Positions 11,433 to 19,508 of a stretch of 32,298 bases of DNA are shown piece after piece. Source of the DNA: JBBCJT01 sp037190665. Its GTDB lineage: Bacteria; Pseudomonadota; Alphaproteobacteria; Acetobacterales; Acetobacteraceae. The DNA is taken from positions 1 to 32,298 of the forward strand of contig JBBCJT010000118.1 of assembly GCA_037190665.1 (NCBI GenBank), read 5' to 3'. Made by a program: the position numbers and the translations under genes. The notes below the pieces were generated by a model that was given only the letters and a program-made list of their open reading frames with translations, had not been told where the DNA came from and did no database searches. Position 1 is the stretch's first letter; every line of letters starts with the position of its first letter.

Positions 11433-13448
11433 TCACGGCGTCTGCAGGATCGTCAGGATCCGCTGCCAGTCGGCGACGCAGGTGCAGTCGCGCGGCGGGT
11501 TGGTCTCCGCCGCGCGAAGGCGCTCGCGGATGTGGCTGACCGGGTCCTTGCCGGGCGCGACTGCGGGCGGGCGCGGAACGGCGTGCAGCAGCGCGACGAG
11601 ATCGGGATCGGTGTTCGCGGCTGCGCGAAACAGGCCGGAGTAGCCCTCGTTGTCGGGTGTCCAAGGCTCCGCGCCGCCATCCACCAGCGCGGCCGCCATC
11701 GCGCGCACCACGTCCCGATCGCGGCCGCCCCATGCGAAGAGCCGGTTGAGCGCGTTGCGCCCGTCCTGATCCTGCTGGTGCGGGTTCGCGCCTGCGTCGA
11801 GAAGCGCGCGCACGGTGTCCACCGCGCGCGGATCGAACGGCGGCACGGCCAGCAGGGCATTGCGCCCGTAGCGGTCGATCCGGTTCACCACCGCGCCGCG
11901 ACGCAGCAGGGCATCGATGACCGCGCGCGGCGCCGCCGCGCCTGCCGCCTCCATCAGCGCGGTGCGGCGGTCATCGCCGGCGGGCGCATCGACATAGGCG
12001 CCGGCGTCCATCAGCAAGCCGATCATGGCCACGGCGGCATCGGGGGCCTGGCGTGCGATGCCGGCGGCGGCGCCCAGCGGCAGGACGCGCACGCCGATCG
12101 GGTTCGGATCGGCGCGGCGGTGGGCGAGCAGGAGGCGGACGATCTCCGGATCCATGGCCCACGCGGCAAGAACCAGCGGCACATGGCCGCCGCTGCCTGC
12201 CGAAGGCTGCCGCGCATCGGCGCCGGCATCCAAAAGCCGGCGCACGATATCCCGGTCGCCGCGCCGGATGGCCCGGGTCAGCGGCCGCTCGTCATCCGCA
12301 TCGCGAGCATCGACATCCTCGGGATGCTCCGCGAGCAGCGCCGACAGGCCATCGCCGTCGCCCGCTGCGACGAGGTCGAAGATGCGCCAGCGCGGCCGGC
12401 AGGCCTCCGCATCCAGCCGGGTCACTTCGAGCGCCGTGGCGATGCGGCGGGCGATGGCGCCGGGGATTCGTGCGGGGCCCATGGCGGCGCAGTAGTGCCG
12501 GTACTGCTCCGCCGCCCGGCGGCTGGCGCGGGCGCTTCTGTCGCACGCGGCCACCTGGCTCCATGCGTCGCCGAGATTGAGCCGCGCCGGAACGCGGCCG
12601 GGATCGGCGCGCAGGACCGCATCGAGCAGCAACGCCGCGTCGGTCGCGTCCGCACGCGCCCCGGTCTGCTGAAGGAAGAAGGCGACATCGTTGACGATGG
12701 CCGCGGGCTGCGCGGCCGGCGCGAACCAGTCGACTTCGCTCACCGCCGTGCCGAGAGCGGCGAGTGCCGCGCCGGCCCGGGCCCGCGCGGGCCGGGTGTT
12801 GCGCCATGCATCGAGCGCGGCGCGATGTCGCGCCGGTACCGTGCGCAGATCGAAGCCCGGGCGGGCCGCGATCTCGAAACCCGCCGGCTGCGGGACAGGC
12901 TGGTAGCGCGCATCGACAGGCGCGCGTTGCTGCCAGCGCCGGGCGATGGCGGCGACGAGGGTGGCGTCGTCGGTGGTACCCGCCCATCGGGTCAGCTTCG
13001 ATGGCTCCCGCGGGTGCAGCGCCACGACGTCGCCTTCCGGCAGGACCAGCCAGAGCGGCGCGACGCCATCGGGGCAGTCGTCGAAGGTCAGCGCATGCGC
13101 ATCGGTTCCGAAGGCGAGCAGGATGACCCGGCCGTTCGGCGCGCCGCATCGTGCGAACGGGAAGGGGCCGTGACGCGCGGTGCGGGCCTGCGGTGTCTCG
13201 TACCGGCTGAGATACCCCCAGCGATGGCCGACGACGCTGACGCCGAGCGCGGGCCGGTCCGGAGCAGGCATGCCCGCCGCCAGCAGCCTTTCGCCGGGCG
13301 CGACCGCGAACGTTGCCAGCCGGTTTCTCTCGATGATGGCGCCGACATCGAAGGCACGGGCGGCCGAAGGCAGGCAGACGAGGACCAGCAGCGCGCACCA
13401 GGATGCCAGCCGGCATCGCCAGATGACTCGGTTTCGCGCTGTGTTCAT
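11433..13448 (-). CDS. Predicted exported ankyrin-repeat protein
   Basis: A 671-residue protein of unknown function with a classical signal peptide (positive start, hydrophobic core about residues 13-28, likely cleavage after SAARA at 32). The N-terminal half (33-340) matches no domain I recognise; it contains a cysteine pair region (ARCGAPNG, FDDCPDG) and helical segments. Ankyrin-type repeats run from about 352 to 625, with typical turns such as RPLTRAIRRGDRDIVRRLLDAGAD, LLLAHRRADPN, LMDAGAYVDAPAGDDRRTALMEA, ALLRRGAVVNRIDRYGRNAL and LLDAGANPHQQDQDGRNAL. Ankyrin repeats bind partner proteins, here presumably in the periplasm or outside. The ATG at 13448 puts the signal peptide at the N-terminus. 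It is separated from the phn genes by about 120 bases. Confidence 0.8.
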   Translation of the reverse strand: MNTARNRVIWRCRLASWCALLVLVCLPSAARAFDVGAIIERNRLATFAVAPGERLLAAGMPAPDRPALGVSVVGHRWGYLSRYETPQARTARHGPFPFARCGAPNGRVILLAFGTDAHALTFDDCPDGVAPLWLVLPEGDVVALHPREPSKLTRWAGTTDDATLVAAIARRWQQRAPVDARYQPVPQPAGFEIAARPGFDLRTVPARHRAALDAWRNTRPARARAGAALAALGTAVSEVDWFAPAAQPAAIVNDVAFFLQQTGARADATDAALLLDAVLRADPGRVPARLNLGDAWSQVAACDRSARASRRAAEQYRHYCAAMGPARIPGAIARRIATALEVTRLDAEACRPRWRIFDLVAAGDGDGLSALLAEHPEDVDARDADDERPLTRAIRRGDRDIVRRLLDAGADARQPSAGSGGHVPLVLAAWAMDPEIVRLLLAHRRADPNPIGVRVLPLGAAAGIARQAPDAAVAMIGLLMDAGAYVDAPAGDDRRTALMEAAGAAAPRAVIDALLRRGAVVNRIDRYGRNALLAVPPFDPRAVDTVRALLDAGANPHQQDQDGRNALNRLFAWGGRDRDVVRAMAAALVDGGAEPWTPDNEGYSGLFRAAANTDPDLVALLHAVPRPPAVAPGKDPVSHIRERLRAAETNPPRDCTCVADWQRILTILQTP

Positions 13449-13493
13449 GACGGGGCACGGGTCCGGTGGATGTCCCGCGCTTCTGTCGCCCCG

Positions 13494-13523
13494 CCGCGCC
13501 GCCGGCAAGACGTTCCGGCGCGG
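13494..13523 (-). terminator. GC-rich hairpin after the phn operon
   Basis: Arms CCGCGCCG (13494-13501) and CGGCGCGG (13516-13523) pair perfectly about 45 bases beyond the last phnE stop. There is no T-run, so termination is inferred only from position. The same stretch (13449-13567) must also hold the promoter and leader of the ankyrin gene. Confidence 0.3.
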
Positions 13524-13567
13524 GGGCGGCCCCGGCTGTCCGGAAGGCGATGCAGGGCCCGCCGGTA

Positions 13568-14428
13568 TCAGACGCGCCGGCTTTCCCCGATCAGCCGCCG
13601 GCGGATGCGGCCGGAGATCATGTCGATCACCGCCACCGTCACGACCAGCAGCAGGATGATGAACGCGACCTCGTCCCAGTGGCGGACCTTGATGCGCTCC
13701 GCGATCTGCAACCCGATCCCGCCCGCGCCGACCACGCCGAGGATCGCCGCCGAGCGCGTGTTGCTCTCGAAGAAGTACAGCGCCTGCGCCAGCATCACCG
13801 GCAGCACCTGCGGCAGCAGGCCGAACCGCACCGCGAGCGGGCGCGACGCGCCGGTGGAGATCACGCCTTCCATCTGCCGGCGCTCCGCGTTCTCGATCGC
13901 CTCCGCATAGAGCTTCGCGAGCACGGCGATGTCGGCGGTGAAGATCGCGAGCACGCCGGCCAGCGGCCCGAGGCCCACCGCGCGCACGTAGGCGAGCGCC
14001 CAGATGAGCTGGTCCACGCCGCGCAGCCCGTCGAACAGCCGCCGGATGGAGAAATGCGCGAGCACGTTGGTCACCACGTTGCGCGCGCCGAGGAAGCCCA
14101 GCGGCACGGCAAGGACGGCGGCGAGGAACGTGCCGAGGAAGGCCATGGCCACGCTCTCGGCGAGCCCCCTCAGGATGTCGTCCCACAGCTCGCCCGGGCT
14201 GGGCGGGACCATCAGCACCAGGATGGTCATCAGCCCCGACAGCCCGTTCCACATGCGCGTGGGCGAGAAGTCGAACCAGTAGAGCGCCCCCGCCAGCCAG
14301 ATGGCGAAGGCGGCCCACAGGATCAGGCGCATCGCACGCCGCGCGGGGGACGGCGCGAAGGCGCGCGGAAAGCGCGACCGCAGTGTGGCGATCGTGCCGG
14401 TATCCGGCATGACGAGCGGACCGGCCAT
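13568..14428 (-). CDS. phnE: Phosphonate-type ABC transporter permease (second copy)
   Basis: Inner-membrane permease of a PhnCDE-type importer for phosphonates or related phosphorus compounds. The 286-residue product has about six membrane helices and the permease EAA-like loop EGVISTGASRPLAVRFGLLPQVLP (about residues 200-223), which docks on the ATPase. LGVVGAGGIGLQIAERIK near the C-terminus is a PhnE hallmark. Its ATG shares one base with the stop of the upstream permease gene (TGATG), so the two are translationally coupled. The two permeases differ clearly in sequence and probably form a heterodimeric channel. Start chosen at 14428 on the basis of this coupling. It is the last gene of the operon. 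Confidence 0.92.
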   Translation of the reverse strand: MAGPLVMPDTGTIATLRSRFPRAFAPSPARRAMRLILWAAFAIWLAGALYWFDFSPTRMWNGLSGLMTILVLMVPPSPGELWDDILRGLAESVAMAFLGTFLAAVLAVPLGFLGARNVVTNVLAHFSIRRLFDGLRGVDQLIWALAYVRAVGLGPLAGVLAIFTADIAVLAKLYAEAIENAERRQMEGVISTGASRPLAVRFGLLPQVLPVMLAQALYFFESNTRSAAILGVVGAGGIGLQIAERIKVRHWDEVAFIILLLVVTVAVIDMISGRIRRRLIGESRRV

Positions 14429-15342
14429 CAGCCGACCCTGCCGATCACGGAATGGCGCAGCCGCTCGCTGACCAGATCGATCATCGCCACGGTCAGCACG
14501 ACCAGCAGCACGATCGCCCCGATCTCCTCGTAGTAGCTGAAGGCGATCACCTGATAGATCTCCTGCCCGATGCCGCCGGCGCCGACAAAGCCGATCACGC
14601 TCGCGCCGCGCACGTTGATCTCGAAGCGCAGCAGCACGTAGCTGAGGAAGTTCGGCAGCACCTGCGGCAGGATCGCGTAGCGCACGCCCATCAGCCACGT
14701 GCCGCCCGAGGCGCGGACGCCTTCCCACGGGCGCATGTCGACGTTCTCCACCGCCTCGGCGAACAGCTTGCCGAGCGCGCCGACCGTGTGCAGCGCGATC
14801 GCCAGGATGCCGGCGAGCGGGCCGACGCCGAACGCCCAGACGAGGATCAGCGCATAGACGATCTCAGGCACCGTCCTGAACAGCTCCAGGAAGCGGCGCA
14901 CGGCGCGGAATACCCAGACATTCGGCGCGAGGTTGGCGGCGGCCGGGAAGCAGAACAGCAGCGCGCCGGCAGCCCCCATCAGCGTGGCGAGTGCCGCCAT
15001 GTTCGCCGTCTCGAAGATCAGCCAGGCCCATTCGTCGATCCGGTAGAACCAGTACGCGATGGAGCCTTCGGTGCGCGGGCCGGCGAACAGCGCGTCCCAG
15101 CGCAGGTCGGGGACCAGCCGCGCGAAGTACTCGCCCACGCGCGGCAGCCCGGCGGCCAGCCGCCCCGGATAGAACTCCGCCACGATGGCGGAGGCGACGA
15201 AAGCTATGGCGAGGATGACGAAGGCGACGAGCCCCGCATTGCGCCGCTGGCGGCGCAGCGCCTGATAGGCGGTTTCGATGCGCGCGACCGCCATCGTGCG
15301 GTCCCGCGCGGGGATCGCGTCGAGACTCGCCGCTGTTGTCAC
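14428..15342 (-). CDS. phnE: Phosphonate-type ABC transporter permease (first copy)
   Basis: PhnE-family permease of 304 residues, partner of the neighbouring PhnE. A charged N-terminal tail of about 35 residues precedes a membrane helix (residues about 37-56); five or so further helices follow. The EAA-like loop is EGVRASGGTWLMGVRYAILPQVLP, and VIGFVGAGGIGQEIYQVI follows, both typical of PhnE. The likely start is a GTG at 15342 that overlaps the phnD stop by four bases (GTGA). An in-frame ATG at 15294 (MAVARIE) is a possible alternative but would lose the coupling. Confidence 0.92.
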   Translation of the reverse strand: MTTAASLDAIPARDRTMAVARIETAYQALRRQRRNAGLVAFVILAIAFVASAIVAEFYPGRLAAGLPRVGEYFARLVPDLRWDALFAGPRTEGSIAYWFYRIDEWAWLIFETANMAALATLMGAAGALLFCFPAAANLAPNVWVFRAVRRFLELFRTVPEIVYALILVWAFGVGPLAGILAIALHTVGALGKLFAEAVENVDMRPWEGVRASGGTWLMGVRYAILPQVLPNFLSYVLLRFEINVRGASVIGFVGAGGIGQEIYQVIAFSYYEEIGAIVLLVVLTVAMIDLVSERLRHSVIGRVG

Positions 15343-16286
15343 CGGGCCCGTCTTGCCGTGGCTTCGGCGCGGCGCATGTCGATGAAGAGCTGATAGGCCT
15401 CGTGCCGGGTCGGCACCCAGCCGACCGAGCTGCCGCGCTCGATGGCGCGGTGGATGTCCGGATGCGTCTTGGGCAGCGCCATGTGGAAGTCGATCATGTC
15501 CTGACGGAAGGAAGCGGGCAGGTCGCGGCGGATGACGACCGGGCCGTTCTGGATCGGCTGGGAGATCCAGACCACCCGCAGATCCTTCATGTCGAGCAGG
15601 CCCTTCTCGACCATGGCCGTGAGCGCGCCGCGCGAGAAACCCTTGGCCGGATCGCCGATGCCGGAGGTCCAGGCCACGCCCGCGTCGTACTGGCGCTGCA
15701 GCACGGCGATCACCGCCTGCTCGTGTCCGCCCGCGAAGCCGGTGCGGCCGAAGAACTTGTCGGGGTCGATCCCCTGTCCGCGCAGCACCGCGCGCGGGAT
15801 CAGATAGCCGGATGCGCTGTTCGGGTCGGCCCAGGCCATCGCACGCCCGCGCATGTCCTGCAGCGAGTGGATGTTGCTGTCCGCGCGCACGTACATCATC
15901 GCCACGTAGTGCGTGGACCCGTCCGCCTCGACGGAGACCAGGATCGGTTCCACGTTGCCGTCGCTTTCCAGCCAGGCGGCGGCGTAGGCGGCCGGGCTCA
16001 TGTAGGACATCTCCACCTGACGCGCGGCGAAGGCCTGCACCACGCCGCCGTAATCGGCCGCCATGTAGAGCCGGACCGGCACCTTGAACGTCTCCTCCAG
16101 CAGCTTCTGGTAGCCGCCGAAGCGGCCGAGCCGGTCGGCCTCGTTCTCGCCGCCGAGCACGCCGATCCGCAGCACGGGGATCTGCGCCGCCCAGTCGCGC
16201 CGGCCGGCCTGCGGCATCTGCTGCGCCCGTGCCGCGACGGGCGCTGCGAGTGCTGCGGCAAGCAGGGGGCGGCGGCGGATGGACAT
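15339..16286 (-). CDS. phnD: Phosphonate-type periplasmic binding protein (PhnD paralogue 1)
   Basis: Periplasmic substrate-binding protein of the PhnD family. The 315-residue product begins with a signal peptide (MSIRRRPLLAAALAAPVAARA), then LRIGVLGGENEADRLGRF, LLEETFKVPVRLYMAADYGGVVQAF, and MAWADPNSASGYLIPRAVL, the family's ligand-pocket region, and GRTGFAGGHEQAVIAVLQ. The ATG at 16286 has GGGAGA seven bases upstream. It lies 67 bases after the neighbouring phnD and is coupled to the permease gene behind it. It is clearly related to the other binding protein but diverged along the whole length, so the two may differ in ligand range. Confidence 0.93.
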   Translation of the reverse strand: MSIRRRPLLAAALAAPVAARAQQMPQAGRRDWAAQIPVLRIGVLGGENEADRLGRFGGYQKLLEETFKVPVRLYMAADYGGVVQAFAARQVEMSYMSPAAYAAAWLESDGNVEPILVSVEADGSTHYVAMMYVRADSNIHSLQDMRGRAMAWADPNSASGYLIPRAVLRGQGIDPDKFFGRTGFAGGHEQAVIAVLQRQYDAGVAWTSGIGDPAKGFSRGALTAMVEKGLLDMKDLRVVWISQPIQNGPVVIRRDLPASFRQDMIDFHMALPKTHPDIHRAIERGSSVGWVPTRHEAYQLFIDMRRAEATARRAR

Positions 16287-16353
16287 GGCGTTTCTCCCGT
16301 GGTCGAGCCCCGCCAACATCCGCCTGGCCGCAGCACTTGTCACCAGTGCGGGA

Positions 16354-17349
16354 TCAGCTCCGCTGCCGGCGGTTCGCGGCTTCCTCGCGCCGCAGATCGA
16401 CGAAGAGCTGGAAGTCGGCGTGCGTCACCTCGCGGTAACCCTTGCCGCCGCCACGCTCGATCTGCGCGTAGATGTCGGGATGCGTGTTCGGCAGCGCCAG
16501 ATGGAAGTCGTTGATGTCGCGCACGAAGGCCTCGGGCAGGTCGGTGCGCACCACCAGCGGGCCGTTCAGGATCGGGCGGGAGCGCCAGATGATCCGGATC
16601 TGGCCCATGTCCAGCATGCCCTTCTCGACCATCGCCTGCAGGTTGCCGCGCGAGAAGCCCTTCGCCTCATCGCCGATGCCGGACGCCCAGGTGACCGCGC
16701 CGTCGTACTGCTTCTGCAGCACCGCCACCACGCCCTGCTCGTGCCCGCCGGCGAAGCCGGTGCGGCTGAAGTACTTGCCGCTCTCGACGTCGATGCCGCC
16801 CTGTCGCAGCTCGAAGCGCGGGATCAGGTAGCCGGAGGTCGAGTTCGGATCGGCCCAGGCGAGCGACTTGCCGCGCATCTGCTCCAGCGAGGTGATGCCG
16901 CTGTCGGCGCGGACGATCAGCACGGAGATGTAGGAGATCGACCCGTCGGCCTCGATCGGCACCGAGAGCGGCTTGACGCCGCCGTTGGTCTCCAGCCAGG
17001 CGCCGGCATAGCCCGAGGAGCCCATGGAGGACATCTCGATCTGCTTCGCGCCGAAGGCCTGGATCACGCCGGCGTAGTCGGCCGCCGGATACAGGCGCAC
17101 CGGCACCTTGAACGTCTCCTCCAGCAGGCGGCCGTAGGGGCCGAAGCGGCCGAGCCGGTCGGCCTCGTTCTCGCCGCCCAGCAGGCCGATGCGCAGCGCC
17201 GGCACCTGTGCCGCCCAGGTGCGCGGGCCGGCCTGCGGCAGCGCCTTCACCTCGGCGGAGGAGCGTTGCGCCAGCGCAGGCAGCACGGGCAGCGCGAGTG
17301 CGGCGCCGGCGGCGCCGAGCAGATGGCGGCGGAGGATCATGGTCTGCAT
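16354..17349 (-). CDS. phnD: Phosphonate-type periplasmic binding protein (PhnD paralogue 2)
   Basis: Second PhnD-family binding protein, 331 residues. The N-terminus (MILRRHLLGAAGAALALPVLPALA) is a signal peptide. Shared core segments with its tandem partner are LRIGLLGGENEADRLGRF, LLEETFKVPVRLYPAADYAGVIQAF, LAWADPNSTSGYLIPRFEL and RTGFAGGHEQGVVAVLQKQYDGAV. Differences in pocket-lining stretches (MSSMGSSGYAGAW here, MSYMSPAAYAAAW in the partner) suggest separate ligand preferences. AGGG spacing favours the ATG at 17340 over the one at 17349. It is separated from phnC by 300 bases holding a palindromic repeat pair. Confidence 0.93.
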   Translation of the reverse strand: MQTMILRRHLLGAAGAALALPVLPALAQRSSAEVKALPQAGPRTWAAQVPALRIGLLGGENEADRLGRFGPYGRLLEETFKVPVRLYPAADYAGVIQAFGAKQIEMSSMGSSGYAGAWLETNGGVKPLSVPIEADGSISYISVLIVRADSGITSLEQMRGKSLAWADPNSTSGYLIPRFELRQGGIDVESGKYFSRTGFAGGHEQGVVAVLQKQYDGAVTWASGIGDEAKGFSRGNLQAMVEKGMLDMGQIRIIWRSRPILNGPLVVRTDLPEAFVRDINDFHLALPNTHPDIYAQIERGGGKGYREVTHADFQLFVDLRREEAANRRQRS

Positions 17350-17496
17350 CCCTGGCTGAATGGATGCCGCCTGCTACAGGGCGCCGGTTGCGACGGGATG
17401 ACGATGCGGTTGCGCTTGCGTGAAGGCGTCATGGCGGCCGGCTATCGCCTCTCGGCGGGAGCGGAGGACGGGAAGGCAAGGCGCGTCCCGCAACGT

Positions 17497-17614
17497 CCCC
17501 TCTCCCGCGTGGCGGGAGAGGGGCAGGGTGAGGGGGTGCGCGGAGGCGAAAATGTCGCCGTGGTGCCGGCGGACGCAGCCCTCACCCCGGCCCTCTCCCG
17601 CACGCGGGAGAGGG
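17497..17614. repeat. REP/BIME-like inverted pair inside the phn operon
   Basis: Two palindromes face each other. The first has arms CCCCTCTCCCGC (17497-17508) and GCGGGAGAGGGG (17512-17523), 12 perfect pairs around three bases. The second has arms CCCTCTCCCGC (17591-17601) and GCGGGAGAGGG (17604-17614). Each has an extra tail, CAGGGTGAGGG (17524-17534) and CCCTCACCCCGG (17579-17590), that are near-complementary to each other, so the two units are inverted copies about 45 bases apart. This layout is that of repetitive extragenic palindromes paired as a BIME. The rest of the 17350-17649 gap shows no gene. Confidence 0.8.
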
Positions 17615-17649
17615 AGTCGGGCAGAGAGGCGCGGGCAGCCCGGCCGGTA

Positions 17650-18450
17650 TCAGGCGATGACGAGGCTGCCCTTCGGCGCGTCCTCAAATTCCTCCTCGGT
17701 CACGCCGTAGATCTCCTGCACGCGCGCGGAGGTGAGCTGTTGCGGCGGGCCGTCGAACATCACGCGGCCCTTCTGCATCGCGACGATCCGGTCGCAGTAG
17801 GTCCGCGCGGTATCCAGGTGGTGCAGGTTGGTCAGCACCGTCAGCCCGTCGCGGCGGTTCACGTCCCGCAGCGCATCCATCACCACGCGCGCGTTGCGCG
17901 GGTCGAGCGAGGCGACGGGTTCGTCGGCGAGCAGGATCTGCGGTTCCTGCATCAGCGCACGGGCGATGGCCACACGCTGCTGCTGGCCGCCCGAAAGCGT
18001 ATCGGCGCGCTGCAGCGCGGTGTCGGCGAGGTCGAAGCGGTCCAGCATCTGGATCGCCATCGCCCGTTCCGCGGGCGTGAACATGCGCAGCAGCGAGGAG
18101 ACCGCCGGGCGGTGGTTGAGCCGACCGACCAGCACGTTGGTCAGCACGTCGAGCCGGTTCACCAGGTTAAACTGCTGGAAGATCATCGCGCAGCGCGTGC
18201 GCCAGTCCCGCAGCGCCTTGCCATGCAGGGCGGTGACCTCCAGCCCGTCATGGCGGATCGTGCCCTGCGTCGGCTCCTGCAGGCGGTTGATCATCCGCAG
18301 CAGCGTGGATTTGCCCGCGCCGGAGCGGCCGATGATGCCCACCATCTGCCCGCGCGGGACCGTCAGCGAAACGTCGTCGACCGCCGTGACGGCTCCGAAG
18401 CGGCAGGTGAGATGGCTGAGTTCGAGCATGTCCGTAAGAGGTACCGGCAT
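17650..18450 (-). CDS. phnC: Phosphonate-type ABC transporter ATPase
   Basis: Cytoplasmic ATP-binding subunit that powers the PhnDE importer. The 266-residue product has Walker A GRSGAGKST (residues 41-49), Q-loop FQQFNL (91-96), signature LSGGQQQR (152-159), Walker B ILLADEP (172-178) and the H-loop histidine at 210/211. The NRLDVLTNVLVGRL segment is typical of PhnC. The ATG at 18450 has GAGG nine bases upstream; an in-frame ATG at 18429 lacks one. It is the first gene of the unit. No phn C-P lyase genes follow, so the window holds transport only. Confidence 0.94.
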   Translation of the reverse strand: MPVPLTDMLELSHLTCRFGAVTAVDDVSLTVPRGQMVGIIGRSGAGKSTLLRMINRLQEPTQGTIRHDGLEVTALHGKALRDWRTRCAMIFQQFNLVNRLDVLTNVLVGRLNHRPAVSSLLRMFTPAERAMAIQMLDRFDLADTALQRADTLSGGQQQRVAIARALMQEPQILLADEPVASLDPRNARVVMDALRDVNRRDGLTVLTNLHHLDTARTYCDRIVAMQKGRVMFDGPPQQLTSARVQEIYGVTEEEFEDAPKGSLVIA

Positions 18451-18495
18451 GCAGATTACCTCGCAGAGGCCGCGCCGGAACCGGGTTATGTTTCC

Positions 18496-18502
18496 ATGAC
18501 AG
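18496..18502 (-). promoter_or_regulatory. Possible PHO-box half-site upstream of phnC
   Basis: Read on the minus strand, CTGTCAT lies 46 bases before the phnC start. It equals the first half of the PhoB-binding direct repeat, whose second half would be expected 11 bases later; there the sequence is ACATAAC, which does not match well. A single 7-base match could be chance, but phn transporters are commonly under phosphate control. Confidence 0.28.
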
Positions 18503-18524
18503 ATAGGACCGGCGGGGCCGGCCG

Positions 18525-19478
18525 TCACCCCGTCAGGCGGGCCGCCAGCGGCTTGAACACCCGGTCGGCGAGCGGGATGAGCGCCGCGCCCACCGCGAGG
18601 CCCAGCACGCCGGCCAGCACCGCGGCCACCAGCCAGGACACCAGGCCGGCCGCCTGCGGCACCCACGTACCCGCCACGGCCGAGATGTCGTGGACCAGAT
18701 GGGCGAGGCCGCCGAGCCCGAACGCCTCCAGCCCGTGCAGCAGGATGCCGCCGCCGACCCACACCATCGCGGCGGTGCCGACCACGGACAGCACCTTCAG
18801 CAGCACCGGCATGCCGCGCACCATCGCCCGGCCGATGGCCTGCACCGCGGGCGAGCGGCGGAGGGTGAGGGCGACGCCGACATCGTCCGCCTTCACGATC
18901 AGCGCGACCACGCCGTAGACCCCGGCGGTGATCACCACGCCGACGACCACGAGCACGCCGAGGCGGGTCTGGAACGTCGCATCGGGCACGGCGGCCAGCG
19001 TGATCGCCATGATCTCGGCCGACAGGATGAAGTCGGTCTTGATCGCGCCGGCCACCTGCGCGTCCTCGAGCTGGCGTGCGTCGGCGGGCTGCTGCGCGGC
19101 GTGGTCCTCGTGGGCGTGGTGCAGGCCGAGCCACTCGGCGGCCTTCTCGGTCCCCTCGAAACACAGATAGGCGCCGCCCAGCATCAGCAGCGGCGTGACC
19201 GCCCAGGGCGCGAAGGCGGACAGGGCGAGCGCGGCGGGCAGCAGGATCAGCAGCTTGTTGCGCAGCGAACCCATCGCGATGCGGAAGATGATGGGCAGCT
19301 CGCGCGAGGGGTCGAAGCCGATCACGTAGCGCGGCGTCACCGCGGCATCGTCGATCACCACGCCGGCGGCCTTCGCGCCGGCGCGGCCGGCATGCATGGC
19401 CACATCGTCCACGGAGGCGGCGGCCGCCTTGGCGATGGCCGCGACATCGTCGAGCAGCGCGAGAAGACCAGAGCTCAT
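18525..19478 (-). CDS. DUF808 (YedI-like) membrane protein
   Basis: Multi-pass inner-membrane protein of the DUF808 family; its function is unknown. The 317-residue product opens with the family's SSGLLALLDDVAAIAK and has the conserved AAGVVIDDAAVTPRYVIGFDPSRELPIIFRIAMGSLRNK segment (about residues 38-73). At least six hydrophobic stretches follow, with a cytoplasmic-like TEKAAEWLGL helix near 110-120 and a histidine-rich bit (HHAHEDHAAQQ). The gene lies just upstream of phnC on the same strand with 74 bases between, so read-through into phn is possible, but the family has no known link to phosphonate uptake. Confidence 0.9.
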   Translation of the reverse strand: MSSGLLALLDDVAAIAKAAAASVDDVAMHAGRAGAKAAGVVIDDAAVTPRYVIGFDPSRELPIIFRIAMGSLRNKLLILLPAALALSAFAPWAVTPLLMLGGAYLCFEGTEKAAEWLGLHHAHEDHAAQQPADARQLEDAQVAGAIKTDFILSAEIMAITLAAVPDATFQTRLGVLVVVGVVITAGVYGVVALIVKADDVGVALTLRRSPAVQAIGRAMVRGMPVLLKVLSVVGTAAMVWVGGGILLHGLEAFGLGGLAHLVHDISAVAGTWVPQAAGLVSWLVAAVLAGVLGLAVGAALIPLADRVFKPLAARLTG

Positions 19479-19508
19479 GGAGCGTTCCGGAACGGAGGGG
19501 ACGGCACT

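Noticed and set aside
11361..13910. 849-codon plus-strand frame over the ankyrin gene
   Set aside because: Compositional shadow; the minus-strand product has a signal peptide and clear ankyrin repeats.
17497..17614. CRISPR-like repeats
   Set aside because: Only two units, in inverted rather than direct orientation, with self-complementary arms; this is the layout of a REP pair.
16279..18918. 879-codon plus-strand frame over phnD, phnD and phnC
   Set aside because: It runs antisense through three well-identified transporter genes and also through the palindromic repeat pair, which no real protein should encode.
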